Source of the DNA: Chitinophagales bacterium
GTDB taxonomy: Bacteria; Bacteroidota; Bacteroidia; Chitinophagales; BACL12
DNA length: 64,000 nucleotides
Assembly (NCBI GenBank): GCA_020636645.1
Contig: JACJXO010000007.1
Span: forward strand, 1 to 64,000
Reading direction: 5' to 3'
Part shown: positions 17,327-24,594 of the stretch, piece after piece
Layout: each line of letters starts with the position of its first letter
Numbering within the stretch: the first letter of the stretch is position 1
Notes under the pieces: model-generated
Database searches by the model: none
The model's input: the letters and a program-made list of their open reading frames with translations, nothing else
Told to the model about the DNA's origin: nothing
Made by a program: the position numbers and the translations under genes

Positions 17327-18109
17327 TTAATAGGTCTCATATTTAAAGATTAGTTTGCCTTCTTCATTAATCGATAAATCTGTTTTGCCTCTGTAAAGAA
17401 CTTTAGTGCCCCTTGATAGTTTAAATAATATAAAATACTTGTCTAATCTACCTTGATCAAACACGAATATGCTATCGACTTCATTCATTTGTTCAAATTT
17501 TCCATAAAAGTTATCTATTGATCCTACTGTCAAACTCAAGTTACAGTAATAAAGGTTTGGCTTCTCTAAATAATATATACTATCCGCGTTATCAAATACT
17601 AATATAGGTTGACCTGTTATTGATATAATTTCTCCATCTTTATTAAACCTCATCTTAAATATCTCATTGTCATTTAGATAAAGACTATGTGTCGATGGCT
17701 TTAAGAATATATGTTTGGGTTCTACAATATTAGGATACAGTGAATCTTCTCTTATCCACTGGTTATGGAAATACTCAATTTGATCTACATTTTTCTGCCC
17801 ATGGATAAAATAGTTTGACATTCTCAGACTACCGTCATCAAAATAGTATTCCTGAAGGCCATGCAACCTTGAATGAAAAAACCTGTTTTTGCTTATAACT
17901 ATGCCACTATTATTATATCGTAGGTAAAGACTGTCTGGAACCGAGTCAACATAGCTATACGAAACAGCCACAAGCTTTTCTTTGCAAATTGTGCTATCAA
18001 TCGTCACACCATCAGCGACAGTTGACTTGACTATGCATTTTTGGCAGCTTACTAAGGGCAAAAAAATGGCCGATAAAAAAAATATTTTAACCCTATTCCT
18101 TTTTTTCAT
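17327..18109 (-). CDS. Lipoprotein with MORN-like segment, probable immunity to the Rhs tip
   Basis: 260 residues with a lipoprotein signal (IFLPLVSC, Cys22). The middle contains MORN/YwqK-like strands (GLQEYYFDDGSLRMSNYFIHGQK); the C-terminal half is beta-rich and not recognised. Its start overlaps the end of the Rhs gene by 17 bases on the same strand, the usual arrangement of an immunity gene behind a toxin tip. Predicted periplasmic or outer-membrane location implies the toxin acts in the envelope or enters through it. Confidence 0.6.
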   Translation of the reverse strand: MKKRNRVKIFFLSAIFLPLVSCQKCIVKSTVADGVTIDSTICKEKLVAVSYSYVDSVPDSLYLRYNNSGIVISKNRFFHSRLHGLQEYYFDDGSLRMSNYFIHGQKNVDQIEYFHNQWIREDSLYPNIVEPKHIFLKPSTHSLYLNDNEIFKMRFNKDGEIISITGQPILVFDNADSIYYLEKPNLYYCNLSLTVGSIDNFYGKFEQMNEVDSIFVFDQGRLDKYFILFKLSRGTKVLYRGKTDLSINEEGKLIFKYETY

Positions 18110-20150
18110 TAGGAGGATATTTGTATTCTATGAAAGCTCCTTCACTTCTTGATCCATCTTTCCCGTATACCCGGAATTTCGTCGTGTCACCTTTTTCATT
18201 TGTGATATATGTGGTATCATCACCTGGCACAAAAGAAATGTCTCGTTCGAATATTCCTCTGGATTTTTTAGGACTTGAATCATCGAAATCCTCCATTCTC
18301 CAGTTGCCTTGCGGCCCCCCAAATACATGAGCTAACTCCTCTAAAGCTGTAGGATCTAAATTTGAATCTTTCCACTCCTGAAATCTTCCTTTGAATTCTT
18401 CATCTTCGTAAAAATAGCCTTTAAAGTTTTTTAAATAACTTCTATATGCCTTGGCAGATTCTTCATTAGCATTAATCTCCACATAATCTAGAGTTTGATA
18501 ATTGTTCAATATGCCACTTTCATCGGGTTCTGCGTAAGATAAAGTCCTGACCACCGAAAAATCTCCATCATCCTGTTCGATAAATTGGACATCTACATAT
18601 AGAGTTCCGTCGCCTAGCGGGCCGCGCTCTTTAAAGTCATCAATAAATGTCTGAGTTTCCAAAATGGGTTTCCCCTCTCGGAAATCATAAGACATGGTTA
18701 TTTGAATTTTTTCTTCAAGTCCATCAATATCAATAGCAATTACTGGCTTATTTCCCGCGAACTGATATGGTGTATACCATGGATAGCTAGAGGTCAAAGG
18801 ATCAACACTTAAGAACTTAGAGATTCGTGGATTGTATATTCTAAATCCATAGTCATATATATTGCCTTCCCCATAAGGTTCTGAATCTTGTTCTTTTCCG
18901 TTAAACCCATACCTGTGGCTGCTTCCAGCCTCCCAGGTCCTTCCTGACATCATCATCCCAAAGGGATAATAATCATTTGCCTGCAAAACATCAGGTTCCG
19001 CTGATACAATTTTACCCGCCAATCCACCAGTCCCTTCAATTAGTAACCTTCGGTCTGTTATCACTACAAGCACATTTCCCAGATGATTTGATAGCTCATA
19101 TCTTCGAAGACCAAGTTGCCTATAGTAATATCCTGTTGTGGGCAAAACAGAATCCATACTAATCCGGGTAGATAGATACCCAAGTCTACCGGAGCCATAA
19201 ATATGTTGCTCACCCAGGAAAATGCTGTCAGTAGACCCATTATCTATTCTGGAATAGGTTGTCATGATGTTTCCCTGAGCATCTCTGACGTAGTATGTAT
19301 ATACCTGCTCAGTTCCATCGTCTACCATCTTCATAACACGATTACCCATGGCATCATAGGCAAAAGTTAGATCCGGACCACTCCCTTTATCGATGAAAGT
19401 TATCTTACCCTGTACATTCCATTGAATGTCATCAATATCTCCCTGGTCATCCGATATCAGATTGCCAATTTCATCGTAAGAGTAGTTTGCTCCAGTCTGA
19501 TCATCTATATCATCCGAATAAGCACTACTCGATATAGCATCATCTACCCTTCCTAATTGGTTAGTATTTGGATAATAATTGTAGGTGAGGTCGTCCATAT
19601 CATACGAAGATGTAGCATTATCACCAGCCCGTTCCAAAGTTAGTAGGTTACCATTACCGTCATATGTATATGCAGAACTCCATTTCGGTGATTCAGAGAT
19701 GGCAGACCATGTGAAATTTCCGGAAAGGTGCATATTAGACTTTATGAAGGTCTTCCTGCCGGTCAGGCGGTTTAGTTGGTCATATGTATAAGCTGCACCT
19801 ACAACATCCACCTTTGCATGCGTTTCACGCATCAGGGCAGTAGTCATAGCCCGAATATTGCCATTATATAGGTTTTCTGTGACTAGATTGTATCCTGTGC
19901 CACTGGTTGAAGCAGTCGGAATAAAGGAGTTCCCCGAACCGATTTGAGTGTAGTCTCCATCATAATAGTGCAGTATGAAGCCAAATGCATCTGTACCCAT
20001 CAGCTTTCTGATACCGGTTGATTTAGCATCACCTCCCATATCTCGACTGGTATTAAGAGCCCCTGAATTCACGCCCTTCAGCCATCCATGTATGGTATAA
20101 GCGTAATCTGCGCCTTGAATGAGTAGATCGTCGAGCTCCATCCCGTGCAT
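18093..20150 (-). CDS. 5'-truncated Rhs/YD-repeat protein with C-terminal toxin-like tip
   Basis: About 685 residues from ATG 20150 (frame open from a TTG at 20210). The N-terminus starts inside an Rhs shell, just before the common segment ELDDLLIQGADYAYTIHGWLKGVNS, so the long N-terminal part and secretion signals of intact Rhs proteins (usually well over 1000 residues) are missing. YD repeats follow (YTYDQLNRLTG, YTYDGNGNLLTLER, YSYDEIGNLISDD, FAYDAMGNRV), then the Rhs core from YYPFGMMM (about 394) to DIDGLEE (about 478). The acidic tip (about 479-685) has no motif I recognise. The tip is more AT-rich than the shell. It overlaps its probable immunity lipoprotein by 17 bases. Whether it is expressed is doubtful. 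Confidence 0.7.
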   Translation of the reverse strand: MHGMELDDLLIQGADYAYTIHGWLKGVNSGALNTSRDMGGDAKSTGIRKLMGTDAFGFILHYYDGDYTQIGSGNSFIPTASTSGTGYNLVTENLYNGNIRAMTTALMRETHAKVDVVGAAYTYDQLNRLTGRKTFIKSNMHLSGNFTWSAISESPKWSSAYTYDGNGNLLTLERAGDNATSSYDMDDLTYNYYPNTNQLGRVDDAISSSAYSDDIDDQTGANYSYDEIGNLISDDQGDIDDIQWNVQGKITFIDKGSGPDLTFAYDAMGNRVMKMVDDGTEQVYTYYVRDAQGNIMTTYSRIDNGSTDSIFLGEQHIYGSGRLGYLSTRISMDSVLPTTGYYYRQLGLRRYELSNHLGNVLVVITDRRLLIEGTGGLAGKIVSAEPDVLQANDYYPFGMMMSGRTWEAGSSHRYGFNGKEQDSEPYGEGNIYDYGFRIYNPRISKFLSVDPLTSSYPWYTPYQFAGNKPVIAIDIDGLEEKIQITMSYDFREGKPILETQTFIDDFKERGPLGDGTLYVDVQFIEQDDGDFSVVRTLSYAEPDESGILNNYQTLDYVEINANEESAKAYRSYLKNFKGYFYEDEEFKGRFQEWKDSNLDPTALEELAHVFGGPQGNWRMEDFDDSSPKKSRGIFERDISFVPGDDTTYITNEKGDTTKFRVYGKDGSRSEGAFIEYKYPPNEKKE
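18901..18969 (-). repeat. Rhs core block in the truncated Rhs gene (inverted copy)
   Basis: The same core block as at 12245, 13800 and 15574 but on the opposite strand: TTATCCCTTTGGG to GGGTTTAA on the minus strand. It shares a 40-base identical run with copy 3. It lies exactly at the junction between the shared shell and the variable tip. Confidence 0.8.
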
Positions 20151-20440
20151 TAGATATCCTACATTCAGTGTTACCAAAAATACTCTGGAAAGGTAACAGG
20201 GATAAGCCAATATTCAGTTAAAAGATCAGTGCCTAAGGAGTACAAACCCGATGCAGACAAAAATCCACTCCAACAGGCTCAGCGAAGCCGCTGCCGGGCC
20301 TTCATAGCCCCGATTGCAGCGGTAGCTTGCCGTTGTGAAATGGCTCTTTGCTTACCCGCACGCATCACAAACGGCAACTACAAGCGGAAAGCGGGACCCG
20401 GGAAAGTGGATGGCACAAGGAAGCTGCTCCTTCCGGTTGC
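20151..20440. other. Right edge of the Rhs island
   Basis: Rhs homology ends near 20150. The next 80 bases contain nothing recognisable, followed by a GC-rich structured repeat (20305-20399). Base composition returns to that of the backbone here. No direct repeat matching the left island edge was found by eye. Confidence 0.5.
20305..20399. repeat. Structured repeat element with long imperfect stem
   Basis: TAGCCCCGATTGCAGCGG (20305-20322) is followed by a stem: GTAGCTTGCCGTTGTGA (20322-20338) pairs with TCACAAACGGCAACTAC (20365-20381) with two single-base bulges. It ends in AGCGGAAAGCGGGACCC. From memory, elements with the same flanks (AGCCC-GAT-GCAGCGG ... GCGGAAAGCGGGA) recur between genes in many Bacteroidetes. 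Possible folded RNA or mobile repeat; function unknown. Confidence 0.55.
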
Positions 20441-21475
20441 CTACATCAGTATGCCCCCGACTGCCTGGACGGGAGGAGGTATGTCTTCATCATTCAGCAT
20501 TTCCCGCAGGTCGATCTCAATAGTACGGCAAATCGATAACATGGGTATGTCATTGGCCATGCCCTGGAAGGGAAATTCAGAATAATCGCCCAGGAGTTCC
20601 ATGACCAGATAGACCCACCCGATCAGCGCTGTGATGGGCACTGACAACCACAGGCCCCAGTCGCCTAACTGCATCAGTTCCGGTATCATGCTGAATGGCA
20701 GCAGTATGATGAAAATGCCCACGAAATACCGGCTCATGTTGGCATACTGGCGTGGAATGGGAAACTTCTTGATGCGTTCACATTTCCCCTGGTGCTCATA
20801 GAAATGATAGAGGATCTGCTGTAGTTCCATGTGCCGGAAATCTTCGATCAGTTCCTGCTTTCGAAGCTCAGTCAGATCACGTGATTGCTCATTGATGATC
20901 TGGGTTGCGGTGTTGCTGTGTTTGATGAGCCGTTCATATTCATCGGCTGGAAGATAATTCATCAATTCGCTCCGGGTCACCTCATCATCCACTAATCCAA
21001 CACCAAATCTTTTCTGGTAATACCGGGCACGTCTGCCTACCGGCCCCCGCTGGTTGCTGTGCTCCCAGGGTGCTGTAAGCAGTAGCTGACTTCGCAATGC
21101 ATACAGCCAGCCGATGTGGCGATAGATCAATCTTTTCTTGACAGCCTTTAGTTCCATATCAGAGATCCGCTTTTCGCTAAACTGATCGGTCACGAATCCA
21201 TCCACATACATACCCCAGGCACGACTGCTGTTGACGATGGCACCCCAGATCTTGCGTGCCTCCCACATACGATCGTAGGCCTGGTTGTTCTTGAAACCCA
21301 CATAGAAAGCGACAGCCGTACCGATGACCGATACCGGCAGCCAGGGTATGAGAAAACGTATATGTCCGAAATGATAAAATGCGGCAATGATAGCCGCACC
21401 GATAAACAGCCAGCCATAATGAAAGCCTGTCCACACCAGCAGGGTGCGCAGATTAAGTCCTTTGTAAACGAGCAT
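20441..21475 (-). CDS. Bestrophin-family anion channel
   Basis: A 344-residue bestrophin/UPF0187 protein, a pentameric inner-membrane channel of the bestrophin/RFP-TM superfamily usually conducting anions such as chloride. It shows paired N-terminal helices (LLVWTGFHYGWLFIGAAIIAAF and FLIPWLPVSVIGTAVAFYVGF), the typical FKNNQAYDRMWEARKIWGAIVNSSR segment, and a C-terminal helix pair (YFVGIFIILLPFSMIPEL and WLSVPITALIGWVYLVMELLGDYSEFPF). Start set at ATG 21475 (MLVYKGLNL) because it directly follows the stop of the upstream carbonic anhydrase gene with one base between. Pairing with carbonic anhydrase suggests bicarbonate or chloride handling, which is inference. Confidence 0.9.
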   Translation of the reverse strand: MLVYKGLNLRTLLVWTGFHYGWLFIGAAIIAAFYHFGHIRFLIPWLPVSVIGTAVAFYVGFKNNQAYDRMWEARKIWGAIVNSSRAWGMYVDGFVTDQFSEKRISDMELKAVKKRLIYRHIGWLYALRSQLLLTAPWEHSNQRGPVGRRARYYQKRFGVGLVDDEVTRSELMNYLPADEYERLIKHSNTATQIINEQSRDLTELRKQELIEDFRHMELQQILYHFYEHQGKCERIKKFPIPRQYANMSRYFVGIFIILLPFSMIPELMQLGDWGLWLSVPITALIGWVYLVMELLGDYSEFPFQGMANDIPMLSICRTIEIDLREMLNDEDIPPPVQAVGGILM

Positions 21476-21476
21476 A

Positions 21477-22124
21477 TCAGATGTTGTTGGTGGTGCCCAG
21501 ATCGTAGATGGAGCGGATGTCACTCAGTTTTTCCTCCAGGTCCAGTTGAAGGTCTTTGAGCTGACCGCTGTGTACATCGAATATCCAGCCGTGCACCTGT
21601 GGCCCGCCGGTGGTGAGGAAGCTCTTTTGCCAGGTGGCCATTTTGATCACGTTGATGCACTGTTCTTCTACATTCAGCTCAATAAGTCTGTTGTAGCGCT
21701 CTCCTTCATCTGCGATGGCATTCAATTCGCTCTTGTGCAGGCGATACACATCGCGAATGTTACGCAGCCATGGATTGAGGATACCAAGATCTGCACTTTG
21801 CATGGCAGCTTTGACCCCTCCGCAATAGTAATGTCCGCACACCACGATGTGTTTGACCTTCAGGTGGGCCACGGCATATTCTATGACACTGGATGAGCTC
21901 AGGTCATTATTAGGTACCAGGTTGGCGATATTGCGGTGCACGAACATCTGGCCGGGCTCTACACCTGTCATCTCCTCAGCTGTGACGCGGCTATCGCTGC
22001 AACCTATGTAGAGGATATCAGGATTTTGTCCGCTGCTGAGCTCGCTGAAATATTCCGGCTGCAAACGGAGTTTATCAGCTACCCATCTTTGGTTGTTTTC
22101 AAATACCTGGTCATAAAGGATCAT
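21477..22124 (-). CDS. Beta-class carbonic anhydrase
   Basis: A 215-residue zinc enzyme interconverting CO2 and bicarbonate in the cytoplasm. Zinc ligands are visible as Cys42 (GCSDSR), His98 and Cys101 (CGHYYCGG), and the catalytic Asp44-Arg46 dyad is intact. Length is typical for prokaryotic beta enzymes. Start at ATG 22124 (MILYDQVFENNQRWV) matches the family; a longer frame to 22223 would add an unrelated 33-residue extension overlapping the divergent promoter. The following bestrophin gene begins one base after this stop, so the two form an operon. Confidence 0.95.
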   Translation of the reverse strand: MILYDQVFENNQRWVADKLRLQPEYFSELSSGQNPDILYIGCSDSRVTAEEMTGVEPGQMFVHRNIANLVPNNDLSSSSVIEYAVAHLKVKHIVVCGHYYCGGVKAAMQSADLGILNPWLRNIRDVYRLHKSELNAIADEGERYNRLIELNVEEQCINVIKMATWQKSFLTTGGPQVHGWIFDVHSGQLKDLQLDLEEKLSDIRSIYDLGTTNNI

Positions 22125-22237
22125 AGCAAAACAGTTTGGTTGGAGTACAATGTTACAATGATAGTATTTGCAGGCGGAATCTGCGCAGTTCTCTGCAAGC
22201 ATTACACACAGATATGCGGGCATTTGCCGATTACGCC

Positions 22238-22245
22238 TAATTTTG
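22238..22245 (+). promoter_or_regulatory. -7 promoter box TAATTTTG of the queD-folE unit
   Basis: Exact TAnnTTTG match ending 9 bases before ATG 22255, in the 130-base divergent gap with the carbonic anhydrase gene. Confidence 0.6.
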
Positions 22246-22254
22246 CACCTGAAT

Positions 22255-22665
22255 ATGGTCTATCTGACGCGAAAAGAGCATTTCAACGCTGCACACCGCC
22301 TCTACAACCAGGCATGGACAGAAGAGAAAAATGCCGAGGTATTTGGCCGTTGTGCCAACAAGAACTGGCACGGGCATAATTACGATCTCTTTGTGACCGT
22401 AAAAGGAGAACCTGATCCGGATACCGGATTCATCATGAATGCCAAGGAACTGAGTGCGCTGATCAAGAGGGAGGTAGTAGAGCGATTTGACCACAGGAAT
22501 CTGAATGTGGATGTGCCTTATTTCAGAGACCTACAGCCCAGTACAGAGAATTTTGTCAAAGTGATATGGGATATTCTTGAACCTTATATCGCCGGATGCC
22601 GTTTACACAGCATTCGTCTCCAGGAAACGGAGAACATCTATTGTGAATATTTTGGTGAAAGATGA
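22255..22665 (+). CDS. queD: 6-pyruvoyltetrahydropterin / 6-carboxytetrahydropterin synthase (PTPS/QueD family)
   Basis: A 136-residue T-fold enzyme acting on dihydroneopterin triphosphate. Zinc-binding histidines are visible in HFNAAHR and WHGHNYDL, and the catalytic Cys lies in GRCANKNWHGHNY. ATG 22255 is chosen because a -7 box is 9 bases upstream and the family N-terminus starts here; a longer frame from 22168 would cross the promoter. Its stop overlaps the folE start (ATGATGA), so it is co-translated with GTP cyclohydrolase I, which makes its substrate. Queuosine (QueD) or pterin synthesis cannot be separated by sequence; no other queuosine gene is nearby. Confidence 0.85.
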   Translation: MVYLTRKEHFNAAHRLYNQAWTEEKNAEVFGRCANKNWHGHNYDLFVTVKGEPDPDTGFIMNAKELSALIKREVVERFDHRNLNVDVPYFRDLQPSTENFVKVIWDILEPYIAGCRLHSIRLQETENIYCEYFGER

Positions 22666-23276
22666 TGAGTAACTACAAAGGCTATACCAAGGCAGACAGC
22701 TATGATGCCGAAACGACAGAAAAGCTGAAAGCACATTACAGCCAGGTCATCACAACCCTGGGTGAAGACATTACCCGGGAAGGCCTGGAAAAAACACCTG
22801 AACGCATTGCCAAGGCCATGCAGTTCATTACCCAGGGATACGGACAGGACGCAGAAGCAGTGGTACGCAGCGCCATGTTCGAAGAGCCCTGCAGTGAGAT
22901 GGTCATTGTCAAAGACATTGAATTGTACTCCATGTGTGAACACCATATGCTGCCATTCATAGGACGTGCACATGTGGCATACATTCCGAATAAATACATT
23001 GTTGGGCTCAGCAAGATCGCACGGGTGGTTGACATCTTTGCGAGGCGCCTGCAGGTGCAGGAGAGGCTCACCCATCAGATCCTGGATACACTCCAGAATA
23101 CCCTCGACCCACAGGGAGTTGCAGTGGTCATTGAGGCCAATCATCTCTGTATGATGATGCGTGGTGTGCAGAAACAGAACAGCGTGACCACCACCTCTGC
23201 CTTTACCGGCGAATTCCAGAAATCAGAGACCAGAAGCGAGTTCATCAATCTGATCGGTGCATCGCTGCACGGATGA
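22662..23276 (+). CDS. folE: GTP cyclohydrolase I
   Basis: A 204-residue homodecameric zinc enzyme converting GTP to 7,8-dihydroneopterin triphosphate, the entry step for folate and pterin/queuosine synthesis. Family motifs are intact: TPERIAKAM, the zinc-site segment YSMCEHHMLPF, VGLSKIARVVD, RRLQVQERLT and CMMMRG. The start codon overlaps the stop of the upstream PTPS/QueD gene by 4 bases. It is followed by 300 bases of low-complexity sequence before fabD. Confidence 0.95.
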   Translation: MMSNYKGYTKADSYDAETTEKLKAHYSQVITTLGEDITREGLEKTPERIAKAMQFITQGYGQDAEAVVRSAMFEEPCSEMVIVKDIELYSMCEHHMLPFIGRAHVAYIPNKYIVGLSKIARVVDIFARRLQVQERLTHQILDTLQNTLDPQGVAVVIEANHLCMMMRGVQKQNSVTTTSAFTGEFQKSETRSEFINLIGASLHG

Positions 23277-23370
23277 GAGCGATGCGTGTGAGTTCTGAGT
23301 TTGAGTAAAAAGTGCATTCCGCCTCCGGCGGAAAGTGAGAGGTGAGCTTTGTATGCACCAGGCTCTGACC

Positions 23371-23562
23371 ACTCACCACTCACCACTCACTTCTGACTTC
23401 TGACCTCTCACTACCCCCACTCCCACTCCCACTCCCACTCCCACTCCTACTCCCCACTCCCACTCCCCACTCCTACTCCCACTCCCACTCCCCAATCCTA
23501 CTCCCACTCCCACTCATCCCACTACCCACTACTCACTACTCACTACCCACTACCCACTACTA
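23371..23562. repeat. CCCACT/CACTACC microsatellite tract
   Basis: Degenerate tandem hexamers (CCCACT, CCTACT, CCCCACT) over about 190 bases. The minus strand therefore has many GGG runs separated by AGT, compatible with G-quadruplex folding. Related CACCACTCA units occur at about 56742-56767. Confidence 0.85.
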
Positions 23563-23568
23563 AATACC

Positions 23569-23576
23569 TATTTTTG
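23569..23576 (+). promoter_or_regulatory. -7 promoter box TATTTTTG of fabD
   Basis: Exact TAnnTTTG match, only 4 bases before ATG 23581, implying an almost leaderless mRNA. Confidence 0.6.
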
Positions 23577-23580
23577 CCCC

Positions 23581-24450
23581 ATGGCAACTGCATATATATT
23601 TCCCGGACAGGGTTCTCAGTTTCCCGGCATGGGAAAGGACCTGTATGACAGCAATGAGCAGGCAAAAGCCCTCTTTGAAAAAGCGAACGAGATCCTCGGA
23701 TTTCGCATCACGGATATCATGTTCAACGGCACAGCCGAAGAACTGAAAGAGACCAAAGTGACCCAGCCGGCCATCTTCCTGCACAGCGTGGTGATGGCCA
23801 TGATGATGGATGACTTTCATCCGGATATGGTGGCAGGACATTCACTGGGAGAATTCTCTGCACTGGTGGCCAACAAAACGCTGACCTTTGTAGATGCACT
23901 GGTGCTCGTGAGTAAACGGGCGATGGCCATGCAGAAGGCCTGCGAAGCCACTCCTTCCACTATGGCTGCTGTTCTGGCTCTGGATGATGCGGTGGTGGAA
24001 CAGATCTGCGTCGATACCCCGGGCATCGTGGTGGCTGCCAATTATAATTGTCCGGGGCAACTGGTCATCTCTGGCGAGATCGATGCGGTCAACACGGCTT
24101 GCGAAAGCATGAAAGCTGCTGGCGCCAAGCGTGCACTGGTACTTCCTGTGGGTGGTGCATTTCATTCGCCACTGATGGAACCGGCACGCCAGGAACTGGC
24201 CGAAGCCATCAACACCACTGCTTTTAACACACCGATCTGTCCTGTTTATCAGAACGTAACTGCCTCAGCGGTGACCGATCCCGAAGCCATCAAATCCAAT
24301 CTTATTGCCCAACTCACAGCACCCGTTCGCTGGACACAGAGTGTGCAGCAGATGGTAGCCGACGGAGCCACAACCTTCATCGAAGTAGGACCCGGTAAAG
24401 TGTTGCAGGGACTGGTCAAAAAGATCGCTCCTGAAGCGGAAGCGAGATAA
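23581..24450 (+). CDS. fabD: Malonyl-CoA:ACP transacylase
   Basis: A 289-residue cytoplasmic enzyme loading malonyl groups onto acyl carrier protein for fatty acid synthesis. The N-terminal GQGSQ oxyanion motif lies at about residues 9-13, the nucleophile is Ser88 in GHSLGE, and the catalytic His lies in GGAFHSPLM. The C-terminal EVGPGKVLQGL segment is complete. ATG 23581 follows the -7 box closely. No other fatty-acid gene is adjacent; it is flanked on both sides by low-complexity repeats. Confidence 0.95.
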   Translation: MATAYIFPGQGSQFPGMGKDLYDSNEQAKALFEKANEILGFRITDIMFNGTAEELKETKVTQPAIFLHSVVMAMMMDDFHPDMVAGHSLGEFSALVANKTLTFVDALVLVSKRAMAMQKACEATPSTMAAVLALDDAVVEQICVDTPGIVVAANYNCPGQLVISGEIDAVNTACESMKAAGAKRALVLPVGGAFHSPLMEPARQELAEAINTTAFNTPICPVYQNVTASAVTDPEAIKSNLIAQLTAPVRWTQSVQQMVADGATTFIEVGPGKVLQGLVKKIAPEAEAR

Positions 24451-24454
24451 CTGC

Positions 24455-24594
24455 AAGGCGGAGGGCGGAAGACGGAGGGCGGAAGACGAAGGACGGAATT
24501 CGGAGGGCGGAGATCGAAATCTGTTTTCTATTCCGTATTCCGAATTCCGTATTCCCCATTTCGCATTCCGCATTTCGAATTCCGCCTTCACTTC
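24455..24594. repeat. Dispersed GGCGGAA/TTCCGCC repeat, imperfect inverted structure
   Basis: A purine-rich half (GGCGGAGGGCGGAAGACGG units, to about 24515) followed by a pyrimidine-rich half (ATTCCGTATTCCGAATTCCG units, to 24594) that is roughly complementary to it. Similar tracts occur at 27150-27235, 27660-27720 and 31768-31820. It sits between the convergent ends of fabD and the trans-sulfuration enzyme. Confidence 0.7.

Larger units (their letters stand above)
23277..23580. other. 304-bp low-complexity spacer upstream of fabD
   Basis: No gene seen. It holds a CACTCACCACT-type tract, the CCCACT microsatellite (23371-23562) and the fabD -7 box at 23569. Confidence 0.7.

Noticed and set aside
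10940..20240. Direct-repeat attachment sites flanking the Rhs island
   Set aside because: The only similarity by eye is a short TTACCA(G)AAAAAT-like match near 10968 and 20171, too weak to call; CTTATCCCT near 20207 on the minus strand is also just a 9-mer.
20310..20399. tRNA or rRNA fragment in the GC-rich element by the island
   Set aside because: No cloverleaf or rRNA motif; it fits better as a folded repeat.
23371..23562. CRISPR array
   Set aside because: The units are uninterrupted 5-7 base microsatellite repeats without unique spacers or cas genes.
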